DNA of 5,840 nucleotides. It comes from Bacteroidales bacterium. Its GTDB lineage: Bacteria; Bacteroidota; Bacteroidia; Bacteroidales; Muribaculaceae. The translations under genes were made by a program, and so were the position numbers. Each line of letters begins with the position of its first letter. Position 1 is the stretch's first letter. The notes below the pieces were generated by a model, which saw nothing but the letters and a program-made list of their open reading frames with translations, was not told the origin of the DNA and did no database searches. Shown in pieces: positions 1 to 5,840 of this stretch. The stretch lies in contig SFNM01000109.1 of the NCBI GenBank assembly GCA_004552725.1, forward strand, positions 1 through 5,840, written 5' to 3'.

Positions 1-31
1 CTTGCAACCACTCGAAAAAATGCTAAAATTG
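1..31 (+). promoter_or_regulatory. Probable Bacteroidetes-type promoter for metK leader
   Basis: CTTG at 1-4 and TAAAATTG at 24-31 are separated by 19 bases. The Bacteroidetes primary sigma factor consensus is TTTG, 19-21 bases, then TAnnTTTG, so each box has one mismatch and the spacing is right. Transcription would start near 36-38 and give a leader of about 110 nt before the metK ATG. No second promoter of this type is visible between here and metK. The -33 box lies at the very edge of the window, so an additional upstream promoter cannot be excluded. Confidence 0.45.
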
Positions 32-44
32 CAATCGACTTCAG

Positions 45-65
45 CATGCGAGGTGACTCGCTATG
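45..65 (+). other. GNRA-capped hairpin in the metK leader
   Basis: GCGAG (48-52) pairs perfectly with CTCGC (57-61) around a GUGA tetraloop, which is of the stable GNRA class. CAU (45-47) pairs with AUG (63-65) beyond a bulged U62, giving 8 bp in all. The hairpin starts just after the predicted transcription start, a usual place for the first element of a regulatory leader. The loop-side bases GGUGA (52-56) could also pair with UUACC (94-98) in the terminator 5' arm, and GUGAG (65-69) could pair with CUUAC (93-97). These are possible links between this hairpin and termination. No known riboswitch class was recognised. Confidence 0.5.
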
Positions 66-89
66 TGAGAACGAGATTAGCCAAATCGC

Positions 90-126
90 CCGCTTACCGG
101 TATCCGCACCGTGAGCGGTTTTTATT
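90..126 (+). terminator. Intrinsic terminator / attenuator upstream of metK
   Basis: The 5' arm at 90-101 (CCGCTTACCGGT) pairs with the 3' arm at 108-118 (ACCGTGAGCGG) through 11 bp with one T·G wobble and one bulged C, around the 6-base loop ATCCGC. TTTTTATT follows directly at 119-126. This is a textbook rho-independent terminator. It ends 20 bases before the metK ATG and lies downstream of the likely metK promoter, so metK transcripts would have to read through it. It is therefore either an attenuator controlling metK or the end of an upstream gene or small RNA. The structure is clear; its role is inferred. Confidence 0.75.
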
Positions 127-142
127 AATCATTTAAATGATT
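127..142. promoter_or_regulatory. Perfect 16-bp palindrome just upstream of the metK start
   Basis: AATCATTTAAATGATT is identical to its reverse complement over all 16 bases and ends 4 bases before the metK ATG. As DNA it could be a dimeric repressor operator. As RNA it would fold poorly because no unpaired loop is available, but its right half overlaps the segment (139-146) that can pair with 79-87. It also occupies the usual ribosome-landing region. No repressor gene is present in the window to suggest a ligand. Confidence 0.4.
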
Positions 143-146
143 GGCT

Positions 147-1433
147 ATGAACTATTTATTCACATCAGAATCAGTATCGGAAGGGCACCCCGACAAGGTG
201 GCCGACCGCATCAGCGATGCCATCCTCGATGAGTTTTTGGCACGCGACCCCCAATCGCACGTGGCGTGCGAAACAATGGTGACCACCGGGCAAATCATCG
301 TGGCCGGCGAAGTAGGCTCCGAAGCCTACGTCGACATCGCCGGAACGGCTCGCCGTGCAGCCTGCGAAGCAGGCTATGATCGTCCGGGCATCGGCTTCGA
401 CGGCAACTCCTGCGGAGTGCTCTTGGCTGTGCACAATCAGAGTGCCGACATCGCGCGCGGAGTGCGTCGCGAAGAGCCGTCGGACCAAGGCGCCGGCGAC
501 CAAGGTATGATGTTTGGCTATGCCACCGACGAAACCGACCGCCGCATCCCGCTGACGTTGGCCTTGAGCCATGAGTTGGTGAAAGAATTGGCCAACATAC
601 GCCGCGAAGGCCTCCAAATGCGCTATCTCCGTCCCGACTCCAAGAGCCAGGTGACTGTGGAATATACTCCCGAAGGCGAGGCCGTGCGCGTTGACACCAT
701 CGTGGTATCGACCCAGCACGATGAGTTCATCACCCCCACCGAGAGCGGCCTTAGCCAAGAAGAGTGCGACAAGGCCATGCAACAACAAATCGAGAAAGAT
801 ATCAAAGAGATATTGTTGCCGCGAGTGATGGGCAAATTGTCCGAGGCCAACCGCGCCTTGTTCGATGATAGCCTCCGCCTGCTGGTTAATCCCACCGGCA
901 AGTTTGTGGTGGGCGGACCCGATGGCGACACCGGCTTGACCGGCCGCAAAATCATCGTCGACACCTACGGCGGCCGCGGTGCCCATGGCGGTGGAGCCTT
1001 CTCCGGCAAAGACCCCAGCAAGGTTGACCGCTCTGCGGCCTACGCTGCTCGCCATATCGCGCTGAACTTGGTGGCAGCCGGGGTGTGCCGTCGCGCATTG
1101 GTTCAAGTGGCCTACGCCATCGGTGTGTCCAAGCCCGTGAGCCTGTATGTCGACACCTATAACACCGCCAAGGTGAACCTCACCGACGGCGAGATTTCGC
1201 GCCGCGTGGCTCGCATTTTCGATATGACGCCCGCCGGCATCGAGCGCCGACTCAAATTGCGTGCGCCCATCTACACCGAAACCTCCGCCTACGGCCATGT
1301 GGGCCGCAATCCGCGTATGGAGACCAAGACCTTCCGTAGCGACGACGGCACCACCTTCAGCCAAACGGTGGAACTCTTCACCTGGGAGAAGCCCGATATG
1401 GTGGAGGCTGTAAAAGCCGAATTTGGTATTTAA
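147..1433 (+). CDS. metK: S-adenosylmethionine synthetase (methionine adenosyltransferase)
   Basis: This cytoplasmic enzyme makes S-adenosylmethionine from methionine and ATP, releasing phosphate and pyrophosphate. It feeds methylation and polyamine pathways and normally works as a homotetramer with Mg2+ and K+. The 428-residue protein carries the family signatures GHPDK (13-17), GAGDQGMMFGYA (115-126) and the glycine-rich GGGAFSGKDPSKVDRSAAY (281-299). It is somewhat longer than the roughly 384-residue E. coli enzyme, as in other Bacteroidetes, and has no break. I chose the ATG at 147 (MNYLFTSESVSEGHPDK), which matches the family N-terminus. An in-frame TTG at 141 adds only two residues and lies inside the palindrome. 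There is no Shine-Dalgarno sequence, which is normal for the phylum. It appears to be a single-gene transcript controlled by the structured leader at 1-146 and ending at the hairpin at 1458-1488. Confidence 0.97.
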   Translation: MNYLFTSESVSEGHPDKVADRISDAILDEFLARDPQSHVACETMVTTGQIIVAGEVGSEAYVDIAGTARRAACEAGYDRPGIGFDGNSCGVLLAVHNQSADIARGVRREEPSDQGAGDQGMMFGYATDETDRRIPLTLALSHELVKELANIRREGLQMRYLRPDSKSQVTVEYTPEGEAVRVDTIVVSTQHDEFITPTESGLSQEECDKAMQQQIEKDIKEILLPRVMGKLSEANRALFDDSLRLLVNPTGKFVVGGPDGDTGLTGRKIIVDTYGGRGAHGGGAFSGKDPSKVDRSAAYAARHIALNLVAAGVCRRALVQVAYAIGVSKPVSLYVDTYNTAKVNLTDGEISRRVARIFDMTPAGIERRLKLRAPIYTETSAYGHVGRNPRMETKTFRSDDGTTFSQTVELFTWEKPDMVEAVKAEFGI

Positions 1434-1457
1434 TATCATACTTTATCAAGAAATTAT

Positions 1458-1488
1458 GCGAGCGCCGGTGCGAGTCATCGGCGCTCGC
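1458..1488. terminator. Shared convergent hairpin between metK and the terminase gene
   Basis: GCGAGCGCCGGTG (1458-1470) pairs with CATCGGCGCTCGC (1476-1488) over 13 bp, ten of them an unbroken perfect inverted repeat, with one G·T pair and the loop CGAGT. It lies 24 bases after the metK stop and 5 bases after the terminase stop on the opposite strand. It probably ends both transcripts. The following tract is T-poor on the plus strand (TGTGATTATAAA) and somewhat better on the minus strand (ATAATTTCTT), so termination is probably stronger for the minus-strand operon. Confidence 0.7.
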
Positions 1489-1493
1489 TGTGA

Positions 1494-3335
1494 TTATAAA
1501 TAACGAGGAGGGCGATTGAGATATTCCACCGGGTCGATGAGCACAGCCGGGCGCACCGAAGCCGCAGCGTGCAAGGCGATGGCGCGAGTCATCAGGATAT
1601 CGTCGTGGCATCCCGTTTTGGCGGCGTAAGAGCCATCGAGGGCGAGTTCGTAGGTGAGCAATTCATCGCAAGCGGCCGAGTCGCGCTCGATGTAAGCGCC
1701 CGTTCTGACGGCGGCAATCAATCCGGTGATAATCATCTCCTTCGATTGGCGGTTGGTGTGGAAGCCCACGCGCTGAGTTTCGCAATTGTTCACCGAGTCA
1801 AAGGCGCGGCGTCGATAGATGTTGGGGTATGACTCCGCGAGGCGGTTCAAGATGAAAAGACCGGCACCGGAGCCGCTTTCGAGCGTGTTGCTTTCCACCA
1901 CCAAGAGCGCTTGATTGTAGAAGGCGGCAAACTCAAGGGCGATGTTGCCGAGGATGTCGTGGTCGATATGACCGCGCCACTGGGCCACAATCTCCGGCTT
2001 GGGGCTGTCGGTGCGGAGCACGGCCACCACCGAGAAGTCGGCACCGCTCCATCGGCCGCCGACGTCGACAGCCACCACGTAAGAACCACCGACGGCGGGG
2101 AGTTGCCACAGCGAGCCGTTGGCTGCATCGTCGTCGAACCATTTGCCGTGGTGGAGCATGCCGCGGCGCGGTTGGCAGCAACCGGAGCGCAAGGCGTCGA
2201 CGGCTTTGCGGTCGAACACCGCCGAGGCTGTGGCGGCGAAGGCTTCCGAGTCGGTGGAAGGAAATTCTGCCATCATTTTGTCGTCGGAAGGGTATTCGCG
2301 CCGTTTGCAACGATACCAATAAATTTGGTCGAGAGCGCAGTGACAGTCGTCCCAAAGCCATTGCTCGTAGGGCGAGAGCGATGCAGCCAAGGCGGCGGGG
2401 TCGGGCGGCTCCAGCCGGTAGATTTCGATTTCGAACCATGGCACGAACACCGCCTCCTTGTCGCCCAATCCCTTGCTGCAACGCAGCCATTCAGAGTGGA
2501 AGTAATTTCCCGGGCCGTTGGCGGTTGACTCCATGACGATGAGCGACAGCGGCACGAGGGCCACCGAGCCGCAGATAGCGCGGATGGTGTCTTGCGGGGT
2601 GTGACCCGGCGTTTCGCGCCAGAAAGCCGTTTCCGACAAGTGAGCCATGGCGAAGTCGGCGCCACGCACGGCGTCTTGGTTCTCGATTGATGAAACGGTG
2701 ACGCGGCAGCCACGGCCGGCGATTTCGCGCACATTCGTGGAGCGTTCAAACGGGCGAAAACGAGGGGGCTCGTCGCCTTCCCACAAATCCGGCGGATAGT
2801 TTTCGATGAGTTTGGAGTACATACCGCGAATACCGCTCGAAGTGTCTTTGACTTGAGCGCAGATGAGCGAGTGCCAGTTGCGACAAAGACAGGATTGAAT
2901 CCACGCCATATAGGTTTGTATGAGGGTGGAGCCGCCCCATTGGCGGGCCTTCAGCAGCATCAACCGCAAAGGCCGGCCGGCAAGGCGTTGGCGTTCGAGC
3001 ACCTCCACCACTCGGCGCTGGGGCGCGTTGAGCGCGAAGCGCACCAAACGGCCTGTGGTCTTATCCTTGATGGTGGCGCACACGGCGCACCAATACTCGA
3101 AATCGTGGCGGCAGCGAAGACGTTGCCAAGCCGCGGCATTGGCCGTGACCAGTCCGTATTCCGGGTCGTCGAGCATCGTCTTGGGCACAAACGCAATAGG
3201 CAAGTCGCTCAGCGGCGTGTGCACCTGTATGCGCCGCGGGTCAGCGGGGTTGCCGCGTTGCGGGTCGTAGGGTTTGGGGCGAGCCGCGCGGCGGCGTGCG
3301 TCTTCGAGCAGTATTTTTTCAACGGAGAGAGTCAT
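1494..3335 (-). CDS. Phage-type terminase large subunit (TerL), ATPase plus nuclease
   Basis: TerL proteins pump DNA into proheads with an N-terminal ATPase and cut the concatemer with a C-terminal RNase H-fold nuclease. The 613-residue product keeps every hallmark: a Q motif at NAPQ (103-106), a deviant Walker A KARQWGGST (129-137), Walker B FAMAHLSE ending in catalytic E235, and coupling motif STANG (270-274). Nuclease acidic residues are D424 in VAVDVGG, E481 in VVESN and D578/D579 in GCHDD. About 100 residues precede the ATPase core and include a CxxC pair (C83, C86). The start is the ATG at 3335-3333, which overlaps the preceding gene's stop as ATGA; the frame stays open 46 codons further upstream, but only inside the 809-residue gene. 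No small subunit, portal, protease or capsid gene follows; the gene ends at the convergent hairpin. No frameshift or missing catalytic residue was seen, so it may be active. The GC-rich codon use resembles metK. Confidence 0.9.
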   Translation of the reverse strand: MTLSVEKILLEDARRRAARPKPYDPQRGNPADPRRIQVHTPLSDLPIAFVPKTMLDDPEYGLVTANAAAWQRLRCRHDFEYWCAVCATIKDKTTGRLVRFALNAPQRRVVEVLERQRLAGRPLRLMLLKARQWGGSTLIQTYMAWIQSCLCRNWHSLICAQVKDTSSGIRGMYSKLIENYPPDLWEGDEPPRFRPFERSTNVREIAGRGCRVTVSSIENQDAVRGADFAMAHLSETAFWRETPGHTPQDTIRAICGSVALVPLSLIVMESTANGPGNYFHSEWLRCSKGLGDKEAVFVPWFEIEIYRLEPPDPAALAASLSPYEQWLWDDCHCALDQIYWYRCKRREYPSDDKMMAEFPSTDSEAFAATASAVFDRKAVDALRSGCCQPRRGMLHHGKWFDDDAANGSLWQLPAVGGSYVVAVDVGGRWSGADFSVVAVLRTDSPKPEIVAQWRGHIDHDILGNIALEFAAFYNQALLVVESNTLESGSGAGLFILNRLAESYPNIYRRRAFDSVNNCETQRVGFHTNRQSKEMIITGLIAAVRTGAYIERDSAACDELLTYELALDGSYAAKTGCHDDILMTRAIALHAAASVRPAVLIDPVEYLNRPPRYL

Positions 3336-5761
3336 GGCTGTATATTGAATGAAGAAAAGACGAAATCGTGAGATACGGCACCGGCGATGCGCAGCACATA
3401 TCGGTGGGCATAGGAATTGAAGAACCGCGCGTGGATGTCGGCTCCGATACGACCTTGAAAGCGGCGTTGCCACAGCGGATACGGCGCCGGCGCTGAGAGC
3501 ACCGCTTTGCTGATGTCGGCGGTGAGGTCCACGGCGCGAGCGGAGGTGCCGATGTGCACAGAGGCCATGCGATGCGGCTTATCATCGACCGACACCGATG
3601 CCTGCCACTCGATTTCAGTGTCGGCAATAGGCTCGTAACGGCCAAATCGATATGCGTCGGAAGCAGAGCATAGCCAATCACCCACGGGTAGATGGATGGT
3701 GCGTTCGCCGGCGGCATCGAGAGCCACAGTATAGCGCAATTTGTCGAAATCGGTGCAGATTACGGTGATGATATTGCCTTGCGAGGGGATGCACCACAGT
3801 TCGCCGCGAGCGGAGTCGAACACCAGGCCGGCAGCATCGACATCGTTGGCAAACGAGCGCACCTTGTTGCCCGAGATGGTCACAATCGATGAAGAGGTGG
3901 TGGCTGCCACCAACTCGCCATTGATCGACGAAATGGCCGCGGGCGAGGGCACTACGCGCTTGTCGAGCAGCGACACCGCCAGGCGAGCGCGAGCGGCATT
4001 GAGGCATACCGAGTAGATGCCACCGCGAGCCATCAGCAAGAAGCGTCCACGGCCAAATTCCCAAGCATTTTGGCCGAAAAGCGCGGGTGTGAGCGCGTGG
4101 AAGTGTTCTTCCGGCACCGAGGCAGCGGCCAAGACTGCCGACGGGGCGTTGATAGGCGTCACAATCAGGTAGTCGGAGAGCGCCACCGTGTGGCGAGAGT
4201 CGGGCGGAATGACAAATTCCGAGGCGGCGTCGAGGGTGAAAGGTTGCATGTGCGGCGCGATGTACACGGCGCGATTTCCCGCGATGTCGGGAGTGAGGTC
4301 GAAGGCCTTTTGGTAGCAATTGTCGCCCACTTTCATATTAAATGAAATGCTGACAGCCTGCGGCGAAGGATATGAAATCAGCGGGTTGAATGTGAGTGGT
4401 GCGTTGGTGTTGCCCTCGGAGTAGTGCACCGCTTGCGAGCCGTCGGCGAATGTCACGGTGGCTGCGGCTTGCCATGGCTTGTTGTCGACAGCGAGGGCAA
4501 ACGCTTCCACCGGGTGCCCGGCGTATGGTATCACCGATAGGTCGCCGCACAATGCCAAGTCGGAGGAGGTGGCGAAGAGTCGGTTGGCGATGGTGTGAGG
4601 AGGCTTGAGCCACGACAGGGCACGGTCGGTGACGGGAATATGCTTCTTCAGCGCTCGGGCTATGGCTGCATTGTCGGCGGCCACGTCGGAGACCGCCGCC
4701 GGAGGCAAAGCCACGGCTTTACCGGCCCAGTTGGCCGGGTTGGGAAGCGAAAGAATGGTGGTTGACATCGACTCGGAGCGGGCCGCCACGTCGGAAAGGA
4801 TGCGACAATAATCGTCGGTGGCACCGACCCAAGCCGCGGCCGTCGGCTTGTGTGGCGCGATGGTAGCGAAGTACTCGGCATCGGTTCGTCGTCGGAGGCC
4901 AACGGTGCACAGGCGCGACACATCGGCCATGTGGAGGGTGGGGGATGCGACCACCTCGAGCGAAGCCGCCTCGGCCCACTCGGAGGAGGCTTCCGTGGGT
5001 ATATGAAGGATGGCCTTCCATGCCGGTGCTTGGATGGTGGTTTCGGCGGTGGTTTGCGAGTCGCTGCTACGCAATTCCACAGTGCCATTGAACTGTTTTC
5101 CTTCGGGGTGTATCATCAGAATGGGCGCCGAGCGCGAGATTTCGTGGCCGGCGGCATCACGTAGCACGGTTTGGATGATGGCCGGTTGCCACCACAGGCC
5201 TTTGACGCGAGCCTCGCTGTCGAGCGCTTGATAAGCGTCGAGCGCGGCGGTGGATAGGGTGCGCCGGTCGGCAGCGGTGGTTGCAGAGTTGAGCCCGTAT
5301 GCTCGTTGGAGGGTGAATGAAGGTATGTTGGTGGTAATCACGGCGTTAGAGGAGGTAGCGCTCACGCGCGGCATCTCCGGCGCGTGGTCGGTTTCGCCGG
5401 TGATAGATGTTGGAGTAACGGTGAGATTATACACCGATGATGCGGTGGAAATTCGCACGCGACCGGTGGAAGGCCATGCCGACAGGGGTTCGTTGTTAAG
5501 GGCAAACAAAGCCACGGCTTCGCCGCGCGCGAACACAGCCACCATGTTGTCGCGCGCCAACAGAATGACCGCGGTGCCGTCGGGTTGCGGCACCGACACC
5601 AGCGGTTGCCAGCTGTCGGTGTATTGTTTCAGAGGCTTGGCGGCGGGGCGCAAAGCCACGCCGTCGCTGCAATAGGTGGGACGCAAATTGTGGCATTTTT
5701 CCACCACAATGCCGTTGGATTCGCTGCCAAAAGGAGCGATGAGAAGATGAGTGTGTTTCAT
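3332..5761 (-). CDS. Unrecognised 809-aa protein, probably beta-rich and phage-structural
   Basis: I do not recognise a named family. The protein has no signal peptide, no membrane segment and no obvious catalytic motif. It is rich in Ala, Ser, Thr and Val in short alternating stretches that suggest beta structure. Roughly residues 560-700 show blade-like repeats of the type 'strand, Gly-containing turn, strand' (FLLMARGGIYSV 574-585; INGELVAATTSSSIVTISG 613-631; GLVFDSARGELWCIPSQG 645-662), as in beta-propellers. The N-terminus has NLRP and ALRPAAKPL (25-44), loosely like openings of phage tail or head-completion propeller proteins. The C-terminus ends in a YVLRIAGAVSHDFVFSSFNI-type strand pair (788-807). 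It is the first gene of the operon, and its stop overlaps the terminase ATG, so a packaging or virion role is inferred from context only. The start at 5761 lies about 24 bases downstream of the predicted transcription start; the next Met is residue 73. It could alternatively be a tail-tip or adhesin-like protein. Confidence 0.8.
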   Translation of the reverse strand: MKHTHLLIAPFGSESNGIVVEKCHNLRPTYCSDGVALRPAAKPLKQYTDSWQPLVSVPQPDGTAVILLARDNMVAVFARGEAVALFALNNEPLSAWPSTGRVRISTASSVYNLTVTPTSITGETDHAPEMPRVSATSSNAVITTNIPSFTLQRAYGLNSATTAADRRTLSTAALDAYQALDSEARVKGLWWQPAIIQTVLRDAAGHEISRSAPILMIHPEGKQFNGTVELRSSDSQTTAETTIQAPAWKAILHIPTEASSEWAEAASLEVVASPTLHMADVSRLCTVGLRRRTDAEYFATIAPHKPTAAAWVGATDDYCRILSDVAARSESMSTTILSLPNPANWAGKAVALPPAAVSDVAADNAAIARALKKHIPVTDRALSWLKPPHTIANRLFATSSDLALCGDLSVIPYAGHPVEAFALAVDNKPWQAAATVTFADGSQAVHYSEGNTNAPLTFNPLISYPSPQAVSISFNMKVGDNCYQKAFDLTPDIAGNRAVYIAPHMQPFTLDAASEFVIPPDSRHTVALSDYLIVTPINAPSAVLAAASVPEEHFHALTPALFGQNAWEFGRGRFLLMARGGIYSVCLNAARARLAVSLLDKRVVPSPAAISSINGELVAATTSSSIVTISGNKVRSFANDVDAAGLVFDSARGELWCIPSQGNIITVICTDFDKLRYTVALDAAGERTIHLPVGDWLCSASDAYRFGRYEPIADTEIEWQASVSVDDKPHRMASVHIGTSARAVDLTADISKAVLSAPAPYPLWQRRFQGRIGADIHARFFNSYAHRYVLRIAGAVSHDFVFSSFNIQP

Positions 5762-5789
5762 ATAGTAGTGCTTTATGGGGTTTGCACCG

Positions 5790-5826
5790 CAAAGTTACGA
5801 ACATAATAGCCCACATGATGTAAAAA
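5790..5826 (-). promoter_or_regulatory. Probable promoter of the two-gene phage-like operon
   Basis: Read on the minus strand, TAACTTTG at 5797-5790 matches the Bacteroidetes -7 consensus TAnnTTTG exactly. The -33 box is weak: TTTA or TTTT at about 5821-5825 sits 23-24 bases away, a little further than the usual 19-21. Transcription would begin near 5785 and leave a leader of only about 24 bases before the ATG at 5761. No Shine-Dalgarno sequence is present. If real, this makes the 809-residue gene the first gene of its transcript. Confidence 0.5.
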
Positions 5827-5840
5827 TTGGTTCCGCACAC

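Noticed and set aside
2..31. SAM-II-like strings (TTGCAA followed by GCTAAAA)
   Set aside because: The resemblance is to short fragments remembered from the SAM-II core; the pairing partners would lie outside the window and the spacing to metK is far longer than usual for SAM-II. A covariance-model search with flanking sequence would decide.
46..114. A possible 22-codon leader peptide (ATG at 46, TGA at 112-114 inside the terminator stem), and an AUG-UGA start-stop at 63-68
   Set aside because: The peptide has no run of Met or other regulatory codons, no ribosome site is seen, and its ATG is paired in the hairpin. Short open frames of this size are common by chance. The AUG-UGA minimal frame is noted but unsupported.
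1..136. The 3' end of an upstream coding gene, since two plus-strand frames are open from the window edge (to TGA at 112-114 and TAA at 134-136)
   Set aside because: The codons are AT-rich and unlike the neighbouring genes, no family is recognisable, and the terminator and promoter-like boxes explain the stretch better. Sequence to the left of the window would settle it.
171..1439. A 422-codon open frame antisense to nearly all of metK
   Set aside because: It is a by-product of the GC-rich third positions of metK. Its translation is low-complexity (many His, Gly and Ala) with no recognisable motif, and the sense frame is an unmistakable MetK.
1434..1493. A prophage attachment site in the gap between metK and the terminase gene
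   Set aside because: No direct repeat of this gap was found elsewhere in the window, no integrase or tRNA gene is present, and the inverted repeat is explained as a terminator.
1911..2528. A 205-codon plus-strand open frame, and a 172-codon one at 2853-3371, inside the terminase gene
   Set aside because: Both are shadows of the terminase coding frame, with no promoter box or family resemblance. The sense frame carries ordered catalytic motifs.
3336..3473. A 46-codon upstream extension of the terminase frame
   Set aside because: It lies wholly within the 809-residue gene, the added residues are Arg- and Pro-rich shadow sequence, and the ATGA overlap at 3332-3335 gives a natural start.

Overview
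The window looks like a Bacteroidota chromosome, most probably a GC-rich gut Bacteroidales (Muribaculaceae-like is my best guess; nothing here proves the family). The basis is a long-form MetK close to the Bacteroidetes type, a consensus Bacteroidetes -7 promoter box (TAnnTTTG) in front of the minus-strand operon, a one-mismatch copy upstream of metK, and no Shine-Dalgarno sequence before either operon-leading start codon. No tRNA, rRNA, CRISPR array or insertion sequence was seen.

Layout. Bases 1-146 form a structured upstream region of metK. It holds a probable promoter at its left edge, a GUGA-capped hairpin (45-65), a strong intrinsic terminator (90-126) and a perfect 16-bp palindrome (127-142) just before the ATG. 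metK (147-1433, plus strand) encodes a complete S-adenosylmethionine synthetase. A 13-bp hairpin (1458-1488) fills the short gap where metK and the minus-strand operon converge.

The rest of the window is a minus-strand two-gene unit read from right to left. The first gene (5761-3332) encodes an 809-residue, probably beta-rich protein that I do not recognise; it is likely a phage-structural type. The second (3335-1494) encodes an apparently intact phage-type terminase large subunit with all ATPase and nuclease motifs. The genes overlap as ATGA, so translation is probably coupled. A TAACTTTG box 29-36 bases upstream of the first start codon suggests the unit begins here, and the hairpin after the terminase stop suggests it ends here. 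It would then be a bare terminase-plus-partner operon beside a housekeeping gene.

The two most interesting points are this two-gene phage-like module, whose base composition matches the host gene next to it, and the metK leader, whose terminator and mutually exclusive pairings look like an attenuator or an unclassified riboswitch. metK makes SAM, so feedback by SAM or methionine supply is the natural hypothesis, but the sequence alone does not show a ligand.
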